DNA of 64,000 nt from Nocardioides sp. BP30 (GTDB lineage Bacteria; Actinomycetota; Actinomycetes; Propionibacteriales; Nocardioidaceae). The DNA is taken from assembly GCF_029873215.1 (NCBI RefSeq), contig NZ_CP123620.1, positions 2,542,001-2,606,000 on the forward strand, written 5' to 3'. The notes beneath the pieces were generated by a model. That model saw only the letters and a program-made list of their open reading frames with translations. It ran no database searches and had not been told where the DNA came from. This document shows, one piece after another, positions 32,771-41,500 of the stretch (position 1 is its first letter; each line of letters starts with the position of its first letter). A program made the position numbers and the translations under genes.

Positions 32771-33093
32771 GCCTAGGTGGTCGGATGTGTGTGGTCAACC
32801 CTCTTCTCACAACCAGACCAGCGTGGAAATCTCGTCGTACTGGATCACAGCCATGGTGGCCCGACGCAACTGTGCTTAAGGCACTCGACCCGGCCAAGAC
32901 ACCGGGCCACGCTGGGACTGGCCCACGCTTTTCGTTCTTCCTCAGACCAACCCCGGACACCAAGTTGCCTCGACGCAACTCAACGACCACGCACCGACGC
33001 CTCGACGGTCACGCACCGACACCTCGACGGTCACGCGATGACGCCTCAACCTCCGAGGAGCGCACCTGCACCCACCGGGCTACTGTGCAGAGC
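32771..33093. other. 323-bp spacer between HNH gene and LLM oxidoreductase
   Basis: Divergent spacer. Apart from the SOS box at its left edge and the 22-bp repeats at 32989-33054 I see no coding sequence with a credible start and no RNA gene. A frame runs open through it into the LLM gene but lacks a ribosome-binding site and resembles non-coding sequence. Confidence 0.6.
32989..33054. repeat. Three tandem 22-bp units upstream of the LLM gene
   Basis: Units at 32989-33010 and 33011-33032 (acgcaccgacgcctcgacggtc) differ at one base; a third, degenerate one is at 33033-33054. They sit about 40-105 bp before the LLM start. Same unit length as the repeat at 1037-1102 but only a short shared core (gaccgtcga on one strand). 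Confidence 0.75.
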
Positions 33094-33978
33094 ATGGACC
33101 TCGGCATTCACTACGCCAACTTCACCAATCCCGACTGGCAGCACAAGCTGCACGAGCGACTCACCGCGACGGCGAAGGTCGCCGACGAGGGCGGGGTCGA
33201 CCTCCTGACCGTCATGGACCACTGGTTCCAGATGGAGATGATGAACGGCCCGTTCGAGCCCATGCTCGAGGGCTACACGACACTGGGCCATCTTGCCGGC
33301 ATCACGAGCAACGTGCGCCTCTCGATGCTCGTCACCGGTGTCACCTATCGGCACCCGGGCCTGCTGGCGAAGACGGCCACCACGCTCGACGTGCTGTCCG
33401 ACGGACGGGCGCTGCTCGGCATCGGCGCCGCCTGGTACGACCGCGAGCACGCCGGCCTCGGTGTGCCGTTCCCGCCGCTGAAGGACCGCTTCGAGATGCT
33501 CGAGGAGGCTATCCAGATCGCGCGGCAGATGTGGTCGGACAACGACGGTCCGTTCGAGGGCAAGCATTACCAGCTGGCCGAGACGATCTGTCTCCCGAAG
33601 CCCGTGAACGGCTCGATGCCGATCCTGATCGGTGGGGGAGGGGAGAAGAAGACGCTGCGGCTCGTCGCCCAGTACGGCGACGCCTGTCACCTCTTCGTCC
33701 GCGAGGGCGTCGACGGCCTCAAGCACAAGCTGGACGTGTTGCGCCGGCACTGCGACGACGTCGGCCGTGACTACGACGCGATCGAGAAGACCATCGGCGG
33801 CGCGGGCGGCCTCGACCCCGTCAGCCAGACCGACGAGTGGCTGGCACAGATGGAGGAGTACGCCGCCCTCGGCGCCACCCTCACGACCATCACGATCGTG
33901 CCTGGCATCGACGATCCGGTGGCCTACGCCACCGACCTGGTCGAGCGCGTTCTGCCGAGGCTCAAGCAGATCGGCTGA
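33094..33978 (+). CDS. LLM-class (luciferase-like) F420-dependent oxidoreductase
   Basis: 294 residues. Begins MDLGIHYANFTNPDW, a luciferase-like barrel strand, with VDLLTVMDHWFQM, VRLSMLVTGVTYRHPGLLAK (TIM-barrel strand with His), GRALLGIGAAWYDREHAGLG and PILIGGGGEKKTLRLVAQYG. The pattern matches the actinobacterial subfamily that uses F420 (TIGR03560-like). The substrate is unknown. The MmcQ/YjbR gene follows 8 bp later and is probably co-transcribed. Confidence 0.92.
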   Translation: MDLGIHYANFTNPDWQHKLHERLTATAKVADEGGVDLLTVMDHWFQMEMMNGPFEPMLEGYTTLGHLAGITSNVRLSMLVTGVTYRHPGLLAKTATTLDVLSDGRALLGIGAAWYDREHAGLGVPFPPLKDRFEMLEEAIQIARQMWSDNDGPFEGKHYQLAETICLPKPVNGSMPILIGGGGEKKTLRLVAQYGDACHLFVREGVDGLKHKLDVLRRHCDDVGRDYDAIEKTIGGAGGLDPVSQTDEWLAQMEEYAALGATLTTITIVPGIDDPVAYATDLVERVLPRLKQIG

Positions 33979-33986
33979 GCCTCGCG

Positions 33987-34382
33987 ATGGCCACGCTCGA
34001 CGACGTACGGTCGATCGCCACGTCCCTACCGGAGGTGGTCGAGGGCACGCAGGGCCACGACCACATGACCGGGTGGAGCGTGCGTGGCAGGTCGTTCGTC
34101 TGGGAGCGGCCGCTGCGTCAGCGCGACATCGCCGATCTGACGGGTGCGGGCGAGCGGGTGCCCGGAGGTGACATCGTCGGCGTACGGGTGGCCGGTGCCG
34201 ACAAGGAGGCGGTGCTCGCCTCGGTGCCGGGCGCCTTCCATGTGCCGCACTTCACCGGCTACCCGGCGGTCCTGGTCGAGCTCGAGGCGATCCCGGTCGA
34301 CCAGCTCCGCGAGGTGATCACCGACGGCTGGATCGCTCAGGCGCCGAAGGGGTTGGCGAAGGCCTTCCTCGACGGCGCCTGA
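33987..34382 (+). CDS. MmcQ/YjbR family protein
   Basis: 131 residues. VRSIATSLPEVVEGTQ (residues 7-22), GRSFVWERPL and the C-terminal LREVITDGWIAQAPKGLAKAF are the marks of the MmcQ/YjbR (CyaY-like) fold, small DNA- or nucleotide-binding-like domains without an established biochemical role. It follows the LLM gene by 8 bp on the same strand and is convergent with the CocE-like gene. Confidence 0.87.
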   Translation: MATLDDVRSIATSLPEVVEGTQGHDHMTGWSVRGRSFVWERPLRQRDIADLTGAGERVPGGDIVGVRVAGADKEAVLASVPGAFHVPHFTGYPAVLVELEAIPVDQLREVITDGWIAQAPKGLAKAFLDGA

Positions 34383-34397
34383 GCGTGGCCGACGAGC

Positions 34398-36590
34398 TCA
34401 GCTCACCCGGAAGACCTTGACGGCGCTGGTTCGCACGCTGCCGAGGTAGATCGCCTTGGCCCGGTGCCGTCCGCCGGTCAGCCGCGGCAGCCGGAACACC
34501 GCCTTCCCGTGGTGCAGTCGCCGATGGGCGAGCGCCCTCCTGTCGACCTTGAGCCAGACGGTGCCTGTGGCGGGCACCTTCACCACGACCCGCCGGCCGT
34601 GCACCGCGATCCGCACGTGCGGCGCCGCCGTGTCGGTGGCGGGTGCGCCGGTCCCAGCGGGCGTGACCGACTGCTGCGGGCCCGTGACCGGCACGCCGAC
34701 GCCGTCGCTGTACGCCTTGTCCCGCGTGGGCAGCACCAGCGCCGAGGGGTACGTCGTCGAGGCGTGCACATGGATCGTGCCAAGGGTGCTGAGCAGATCG
34801 GGGAGGGTCGGCAGGAGGTGCGGTACGTCGAAGGACTGCACGGAGAGCTCGAGCCGGTGACCCGGCTGGATGTCGGCGCCCGTCGGGAACACCTCCACGT
34901 CGACCGGCACGACCTGCCCCGGCGCCGTCGGCGACTCGGACGCCTTGGTGAAGGGGTGATAGGGCTGCAGCACCCGGCCGTCGAGGTAGCGCGTCCTCGA
35001 GGCCTCGAGCGCCCGCAGCGAGATCACCTGCCAGCCGCCGGTCAGCCGCGAGACGGTGCCGTCCGGTGCGACGTCGTTCACCGCTACCGAGAGCAGACCG
35101 TCCCCGCTGGTGCTGTCGACGTACAGATGGGCATCGATCGGCCCGAGGATCGGTAGGTCGTGGGTCAGCGGCGGTGTCCGGAAGAGGGTGGCCGTCTGGT
35201 CGTTGAGGTTGTTCGACTCCAGGCAGCTGGAGTTGAACAGCTGCAGCTCGCTGATGATGCCTGCCGTCCACTGGTCCGCCGAGCGCGAGCACAACCCCGC
35301 CACCGGGATCGGCGGGACGGTCGAGACGCCGTCAGCGCTGCCGGCCGTCGTGCCGAGCGTCGCCGGGGTGCCGGGGGAGGCGCTGCCCGAGAGCGGTACG
35401 ACGGTGGCCTGGGTGTCTCGCGGGTCGACCCACGTCCGAGCCGTCCGCCAGCGGTCGGTGCCCTGCTCGTAGTAGGTGATCGGCGCGATGTCACCGTCGC
35501 TGCTGTCGAGCTCCGGGTCGGGCAGGCCCTTGACGTAGTGGTCGAACCAGCGCAGCTGCAGTTCGGCGAGCGAGCCGTCACCCGCGTCCGCCACGTCCGC
35601 CCCGGAGGAGCCCTGCAGGTGGTTCCAGGGGCCGATGATCATCTTGGTCGGCACGCCGCGCTTCTGCAGGTTCTCGAAGAGCAACGGGGTGCCGCGCTGG
35701 AAGAGGTCGTACTCGCCGCCCACGAGGAACGTCGGCACGTCGACCTTGTCGACCACGTTGATCGGGGAGCGCTGGGCGTAGAAGTCGCCGTCGTAGGCGT
35801 CCTCCTGACCGCCCAGCGCGCTGATCATGGTCGGCGCGCTCCAGGTGGCGAGCGAGGCGAGATGGTCGACGAGCGCGGCCAGCCCCGAGGTCGGATCGGT
35901 GGCCGTGACGGCCGGCGGGACGATCCCGGTCAGGGTGACCAGCCCGATCCACAGCGGGATGAAGCCGACGTCGATCTGGCCGCCGCTGGCCACCACGTCG
36001 CGGTAGACGTCGGCAGCCGGAACCTGCGGGAAGATCGCCTTCAGGCCGGCGGGATGCTCGGCGGCGGCGAAGATCTGCGCGATGCCCATGTAGCTGGGGC
36101 CCGTCATCGCCGTGTCGCCGTCGCTCCACGGCTGCTCGTGGGCCCAGGTCATCACCTCGCCGTAGTCCTGGGTCTCGCGGGTGCAGAACGCGCACCAGGT
36201 GCCCTCCGAGGACCCGGTGCCGCGGGCATCGACGGTCAGCTGGGCGTAGCCGCGTTTGACCAGGTACGACGGATCCGACCCGGCCAGTCCGCTGCCGCCC
36301 GGCAGTGCTGTCACCGACTTGTTGTAGGCGGTGATGGTGACGACGACCGGGAACCTGCCGACGACCGCCGTGCCGGTGGCATCGGCCGGCAGCGTCAGGT
36401 CTCCCCGCAGCACGGTGCCGTCGTCCATCGGGATCGCCAGGTCACGCCGGGTGACGGTCTGCGGATAATCCTCCGGGCGTGGGGTCCATGTGCCGGTGCC
36501 GGTGCCGGCTCGAGCCGGTGAGCCGGGCAGGGTCAGGACCGCCAGGATGCCGACGAGGACCGCCAGCAGCACACTCACGATGCGTCGCAT
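34398..36590 (-). CDS. Secreted CocE/NonD (X-Pro dipeptidyl-peptidase-type) hydrolase
   Basis: 730 residues with a Sec signal peptide (MRRIVSVLLAVLVGILAVL, cleavage near ARA-GT at 28). The alpha/beta-hydrolase domain has the nucleophile Ser166 in GPSYMGIAQ, Asp295 in GGEYDLFQRG and His324 in GPWNHLQG. A C-terminal jelly-roll domain (PLTHDLPILGPIDAHLYVDS onward) is typical of CocE-type esterases and X-Pro dipeptidyl peptidases. A last Ig-like basic module (from about 640) resembles the tails of the other exported proteins in this window. Substrate unknown: acyl ester or N-terminal X-Pro peptide. Confidence 0.9.
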   Translation of the reverse strand: MRRIVSVLLAVLVGILAVLTLPGSPARAGTGTGTWTPRPEDYPQTVTRRDLAIPMDDGTVLRGDLTLPADATGTAVVGRFPVVVTITAYNKSVTALPGGSGLAGSDPSYLVKRGYAQLTVDARGTGSSEGTWCAFCTRETQDYGEVMTWAHEQPWSDGDTAMTGPSYMGIAQIFAAAEHPAGLKAIFPQVPAADVYRDVVASGGQIDVGFIPLWIGLVTLTGIVPPAVTATDPTSGLAALVDHLASLATWSAPTMISALGGQEDAYDGDFYAQRSPINVVDKVDVPTFLVGGEYDLFQRGTPLLFENLQKRGVPTKMIIGPWNHLQGSSGADVADAGDGSLAELQLRWFDHYVKGLPDPELDSSDGDIAPITYYEQGTDRWRTARTWVDPRDTQATVVPLSGSASPGTPATLGTTAGSADGVSTVPPIPVAGLCSRSADQWTAGIISELQLFNSSCLESNNLNDQTATLFRTPPLTHDLPILGPIDAHLYVDSTSGDGLLSVAVNDVAPDGTVSRLTGGWQVISLRALEASRTRYLDGRVLQPYHPFTKASESPTAPGQVVPVDVEVFPTGADIQPGHRLELSVQSFDVPHLLPTLPDLLSTLGTIHVHASTTYPSALVLPTRDKAYSDGVGVPVTGPQQSVTPAGTGAPATDTAAPHVRIAVHGRRVVVKVPATGTVWLKVDRRALAHRRLHHGKAVFRLPRLTGGRHRAKAIYLGSVRTSAVKVFRVS

Positions 36591-36656
36591 GTCACACCAA
36601 CGACGCTCGCCGCATCAGGTTACCGCCGAGTACGTGCTCGCCGGCCGACCGGCTCG

Positions 36657-37193
36657 TCAGTCGTGCAGGATGCGCTGGAAGAGGCGGTGATCGCGCCACT
36701 CGCCGGCGATCTTGAGCAGCTTCCGGGCGACGCCGTACTCCTCGAAGCCGCTGTTGATCAGCACCCGTTGTGAGGCCACGTTGTCCAGCATGGTGCCGGC
36801 CTCGAGCCGGTGCAGGCCCAGCTCGTCCCGCGCCAGGTCGATCACGGTCCGCACGGCCTGGGTCGTCAGACCGCGGCCCTGGTGCTCGCTGTCGATCCAG
36901 TAGCCCAGCACGGCACTCTGCAGCGGACCGCGGACGACGTTGTTCAGGTTGATCCGGCCGATGAGCGCCCCACCGAGCGTCATCACGTAGGGGTAGTCGT
37001 GCCCGTTGCGGGCGCGCGCGAGTTGACCGGCGACATGCTCCTGCTGACCCTCGAGGGTGAAGTAGTGCTCCGGGCGGTGCGGATCCCACGGCGCGAGGTG
37101 GTCACGATTGGCGACGATCAGCCGGTACAGCGCCGACGCGTCGTCGGCCTCGAGCGGCCTGATGCGGAAGCGCTGGTTCGGGTCCTGGGGCAC
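36657..37193 (-). CDS. GNAT family N-acetyltransferase (RimJ/RimL-like)
   Basis: 178 residues. [61 protein letters not shown] (acetyl-CoA binding motif A: Q/R-x-x-G-x-G/A around residues 104-112) and [26 protein letters not shown], the usual RimJ/RimL arrangement. It may acetylate a ribosomal-protein N-terminus or a small metabolite. It is divergent from dtd, 28 bp away. Confidence 0.92.
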   Translation of the reverse strand: MPQDPNQRFRIRPLEADDASALYRLIVANRDHLAPWDPHRPEHYFTLEGQQEHVAGQLARARNGHDYPYVMTLGGALIGRINLNNVVRGPLQSAVLGYWIDSEHQGRGLTTQAVRTVIDLARDELGLHRLEAGTMLDNVASQRVLINSGFEEYGVARKLLKIAGEWRDHRLFQRILHD

Positions 37194-37221
37194 GGGGCGA
37201 GCCTATGACAGGCTGGCCCGC

Positions 37222-37650
37222 GTGCGAGCGGTCGTGACCAGGGTGTCGTCAGCCTCGGTGTCGGTGGCGGGGGAGACCGTCGGTGCGCTGTCCGGACCGG
37301 GGCTGCTGGTGCTGCTCGGCATCGGTCACCACGACGGCCCATCGCAGATCGACTGGTTGACGCGCAAGGTCTGGGGCCTGCGGATCCTGGAGGGGGAGCA
37401 GTCCGCCGCCGACGTGGATGCGCCGATCCTGGTGATCTCGCAGTTCACGCTGTACGGCGACGCTCGACGCGGCCGCCGTCCGTCGTGGACAGCGGCCGCG
37501 CCGGCGGGAGTGTCCGAACCGCTCTACGACGCGTTCTGCGCGGCACTCACCGCGCTGGGCGCCCAGGTGGAGCATGGCGTCTTCGGCGCGCACATGGAGG
37601 TGGCCTCGGTGAACGACGGGCCGGTCACGATCCTGCTGGAGACGCCTTAG
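37222..37650 (+). CDS. dtd: D-aminoacyl-tRNA deacylase
   Basis: 142 residues, GTG start. Both family marks are present: SQFTLYGD (73-80) and the Gly-cisPro motif NDGPVT (131-136). Cleaves D-amino acids, and glycine from tRNA-Ala, off mischarged tRNAs in the cytosol. The length is typical for a bacterial dtd. Its end overlaps the convergent small membrane protein by 4 bp. Confidence 0.96.
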   Translation: MRAVVTRVSSASVSVAGETVGALSGPGLLVLLGIGHHDGPSQIDWLTRKVWGLRILEGEQSAADVDAPILVISQFTLYGDARRGRRPSWTAAAPAGVSEPLYDAFCAALTALGAQVEHGVFGAHMEVASVNDGPVTILLETP

Positions 37651-37823
37651 TCGCGGCGGTCCCGCGCGTACCAGACCGCCCAGGCGACCGGGAAGAGCAC
37701 ACCCTCGACCAGCGCCACCGGATAGCGATGACCCCGGCGGCGACCACCGACGGCTGTCAGCGCGACCAGCATGGCCACCGCTGTCAGCGTCGTACCGAGG
37801 AGGAGTGCTCCGAGGACCGGCAT
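37647..37823 (-). CDS. Small two-helix membrane protein
   Basis: 58 residues from the ATG at 37823. [20 protein letters not shown] forms one helix and [20 protein letters not shown] the second, with a basic tail (RDRRD). No family recognised. Plausible real gene because it is compact, convergent with dtd and codon use matches its neighbours, but direct support is thin. Confidence 0.55.
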   Translation of the reverse strand: MPVLGALLLGTTLTAVAMLVALTAVGGRRRGHRYPVALVEGVLFPVAWAVWYARDRRD

Positions 37824-37931
37824 GTCTCCAGTATGGCCTGAACGACGAAGCCTGGAGCTCGGTCTGCATGCGATGCCCAAGCCTGCTGCTGGACACTACA
37901 AGTTGACATAATGTCGCTTATCGGCGGTTTA

Positions 37932-37980
37932 GTAGGACGAGCCAAAGCAGGTGAGAGAGCTCGTCTCCGGCTGTGATGAG
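37932..37980 (+). repeat. Direct repeat copy 1, at the 5' end of the recombinase fragment
   Basis: 49 bp starting gtaggacg; 42 of 49 bases match the copy at 44515-44563. It contains a Shine-Dalgarno-like segment and GTG that open the truncated ORF at 37951. The two copies flank the rhs gene in the same orientation. Confidence 0.75.
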
Positions 37981-38307
37981 GCGTCTGTGCAGGTCAGCAA
38001 CTGTGTCGCTCGTAGTCCGTGCTGCATACAGCGCGGGTGCTGCGGGATAACGGCGCAGATCAACGGCGGTGTCTCTCGTTTAGTGAGAGAAACAGAGCTG
38101 GCGGTTCACCCGCGCATCACCCACGAAGGGCTCGACGAGATTCCGCGCTCACGCACACGCGATTACGTCCACGGACTGCTCGTTGAATACGGGGCCCTCC
38201 CCCGTCATGACGAGACGATCGTGCGCTACCAGGAGTGGGCGCGATCAGCACTCGATCGCCTCACTGACGACGACAACCGCGCCGTCATCGACCGCTACGT
38301 CCGGTGA
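37951..38307 (+). pseudogene. Truncated integrase/recombinase-like fragment
   Basis: 118-residue frame opening GTG AGA GAG. The C-terminal 70 residues (ITHEGLDEIPRSRTRDYVHG, EYGALPRHDETIVRYQEWAR) resemble the N-terminal core-binding region of actinobacterial tyrosine-type site-specific recombinases (compare patterns like LPRSRTxxYVxxLL and GALPxRDE). The frame ends at VIDRYVR, and no catalytic domain follows; the next sequence on this strand is the antisense of the toxin-locus genes. Just upstream is a short AT-rich palindrome gacat-a-atgtc (37905-37915). I read it as a broken mobile-element gene. Confidence 0.6.
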
Positions 38308-38325
38308 TCTAGATTAGCGTTGCCA

Positions 38326-38535
38326 TTAGTCTTCGTCGTAATAAATGGTCGCGGACCACCATCGACCGTCTTCGTGGAACTCTGACGATACGGTTATATC
38401 GAGAAGCATAACGCTCCCGAGATCGCGTATTCTAGCTGCAACTCGTTCGAGGAGAACCGGCAGGTCGCTCTGCGTCGGGCCCAATGGGTTGGCCAAAGAG
38501 AACGTGAGCACGGTGTGGTGATCAACGCTATTCAT
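38326..38535 (-). CDS. Candidate immunity protein for the RHS toxin
   Basis: 69 residues starting MNSVDHHTVLTFSLANPLGP and ending in an acidic SEFHEDGRWWSATIYYDED. The ATG is one base after the rhs stop codon, on the same strand, the classical position for an immunity gene of a polymorphic toxin. The ORF is acidic while the toxin tip is strongly basic, a charge complementarity seen in many such pairs. I do not recognise a family. An upstream in-frame extension into rhs (to 38736) is possible but unlikely. Confidence 0.6.
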   Translation of the reverse strand: MNSVDHHTVLTFSLANPLGPTQSDLPVLLERVAARIRDLGSVMLLDITVSSEFHEDGRWWSATIYYDED

Positions 38536-38536
38536 A

Positions 38537-41500
38537 TTAGTACCCCGTCTCAGCGACGGCTTGGTCTCCCTTGAGCAGGAGCCCGCCCAGGCCGGCCGCC
38601 GCACCTGCGACCGTGCCGAGAACGGCCGCCGTCTTGCTTCCAGAACTAGATGTGTCGGCGTCATTGCGCGACTTTCCATTTTTCCTGTTATTATTGCTTC
38701 GCTTTTCCTTGTTTCGCTGTTTGGCGTACTTCTCATTTTTCACTTTTTTAGCGTTGTACTTGTTCCAATCGCTCTGGATGTAATCCTTGCCTTGAGCTTT
38801 CTTTATGGCCGCGGTCTTTTCTGGGCCCGAATACGGATATTTCAGCGTCGGATCGTTCAATCCGAGGTTATCGGCCACGCTTTGATCCGACGGCGCGCCG
38901 TTCGCCTCATGATTTCGCCCAGTGTAGTCACTGCCGTCAATTGGGTCGGCGGGATATACATAGGCGTTGTCGTTGCCCCCGCTGATGGGATCGGTGGAGA
39001 GGAAGTGTCCGGTGGCGGGGTTGTAGAGGCGTACGCCCATCAGGGTGAGGCCGCCAAGGTCGTCGGTGGAGCGTTTTCTGGCGCCGAGTGCCCCGTAGTC
39101 GTCGGCTGCGGTGGCGGGGTCGCGTGGGAGGCCGAACTCTGTGGTCTCGTGGTAGCTGGTGATGCTGGTGGCGTCGGGGTCGATGGTGGCAACGGTGTCG
39201 CCGTGGAGGTTGGTGAGGTCGAGCTTGACGGTTCCGTCGTCGGCGACGACGGCGTCCAGGCCACCGTCGATGCCGTCGACGTAGCGCTTGGTGACGGTGG
39301 TGCCGTCGACCTTCCGTGTGCTGGTCCAGGCCGTGGCGTCGGAGCCGTCGTCGTAGTGATTGGTGATGGTCTTGACCCCGGCCGCCGTGGTGGTGGCTTG
39401 AGTAGAGATGCGGTTCTGGTCGGGGTCGAGGGTGAACCCGATGGTGGCCGCGTTGCTGCCGGTGCCCTGGGCCTGGGTGGCGACCATGTCGTTGCTGTAG
39501 TACCCGAGGGTGAGGTCGCCGGTGGGTCCGCCGTTGGCGGCGTTGTGTGACCCGATCCCGGTCGCGTCCCCGCCCGGCAGGGTGCTGGTGCGACCGAGGG
39601 CGTCGTAGGCGTAGGTGTTCGTGCTGCCGCCGGTGGTGTCGCTGGTGAGGCGGTCGGCCTGGTCGTAGCTGTAGGAGGTGGTGGTCGGGGTGGTCGAGTT
39701 CGAGCAGGCGCCACTGGTGGCGGCGGGGTAGCTGGTCAGGCTGGTGCGGTTGGAGTCGAAGTAGTCAGCAGCGTCGCTGGTCGGGTCGCCGAAGCCGTAC
39801 TTCCGGGTGGTGCAGGTGCCGTTGTAGGTGTCAGCGACAGTGGTGAGGCGGCCGGCGGCGTCGTCGGTGAAGGCCTGGCTCGAGTACGGGGTCCCGTTGA
39901 CGGTGCTGGCCTGGGCCACCACATGGTCGGTGCCGGTGTTGGTGGTGCCGAACGTTTGGGTGAACGAGGCCAGGGTGGAGCCGTTGTTGGTGTAGGTCAG
40001 GACGGTCTGGTTGCCGGCGTTGTCGTAGGTCCCGGTCGCGGTGGTGCCGCCGGGGTAGGTCTGGGTGAGGTTGCCGTCGGCGTCGTAGGTGGCAGTGAAG
40101 CGCGAATTGCTGGTGGTTCCGATGTCTTCGCTGGTGACCAGGCCGCGGTGTTCACCGGCGCTGTCATAGGCGAGCTGGACGGTGCCCTTGTTGTCGGTCT
40201 GGGTGATGGGACGTCCGTCGATGTCATAGCCGGTAGCGGTGACGTTCCCGGTGGCGTCGGCATAGGAGGCCAGCGCACCGACGCTGTTGTAGACCGAGGT
40301 CAAAGACTGGGCGTTAGTACCGGTGCCGCTGGTCTTGGTGGCGACCTGCCCGGTGTTCGGGTCGTAGGTGATCGTGACGGTCGGGACGTCGGTGTTGTCC
40401 GAGGGTGCGTTGGTCACGCTGGTGCCGGTGGTCAGCGGCCGTTCGGCGTTGTCGTAGGTGTTGGTGGTGGTCCGCACGGTGGCGCCGGTGCCGGTGCCGT
40501 AGGTCTGCGCCGTGGTCAGGGTGTTGCCCCAGGCGTCGTAGGCCTCGGTGGTAGTGGGGAGCGGCTTTCCGGTGGAGGGCTGGCCGCCGGGTGCTGTCTG
40601 GCAGACCAGACCGGCCGAGAGCGGGCTCACGCAAGCACCGGTACCGGTCGCGGTGTAGTAGGTCGTGTTGGTCGCCCGCGGGCTGGTTCCGGTGGTGTCG
40701 CCGGGCAGGCGGGTCTGGATGGTGCGTCCGTCGGCGTCGTAGACGGTGGTGGCGGTCATGTCCGCTGCGGAGGCGGTAGCGCCCATCCGGACCGTGCTGG
40801 TGGTGGCCTGACCCAGACTCCAGCCGGTCAGGGGAACGGCGTTGCCGCTGGAGTCTTTGAGGACTGTTCCATCGGAGCTCTTCACGGTCTGACCGCTCAT
40901 CGATCCGATGGCGGTGTACCCGCTGGTGGTGGTGGAGGCGTCGGGGTAGGCCGAGTCGGCGTTGGTGGCGACGTTGTAGGGGTCGGTGACCACGGTGGTG
41001 GACAGCCGGTAGGCGGCGCCGGTGGCGGGGTCGACGTCGCTGTAGGGGGCGCCCTCGTCATAGGTGGTCGAGGTGTGGCTGCGGGCGTGGACCACGGCAC
41101 CGGTCGACAGGGTGACGGGGTGGGTGGGGCCGTAGGTGTCGGTGACCTCGCTGGTGTCGAGGGGGTTGTAGGCGGTGGTGGTGGCCAGCAGGTTCGCCCG
41201 CAGGGCTGATGCGGCCTGGCCGGTCGTCGGGTCGGGGCTGGTGATGGCCGCGACGTAGGAGTCGGTGGGGCTACTCGGGCCGGTGGTCGGGTTCAGGGCC
41301 TGGTCACGGTTGCTGGCGGAGAGGTCCCAGATGTCGTCGCCGTTGGTGTCGTACTGGGTGGACTCGATCTGCCAGTCGTTGGCGCCGTAGGTGGCGGTGT
41401 TGACCTCGCGACCCTGCACGTCGAGGTAGTGGATCGCCGCGTAGGGCCAGTCGCTGTCCCCCACCGTTGAGGCGGTTGTGCCGGCCGGGACGTGGTCTGG

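Noticed and set aside
39923..41209. Plus-strand 428-codon ORF inside rhs
   Set aside because: Gly/Val-rich antisense of the RHS repeat region.
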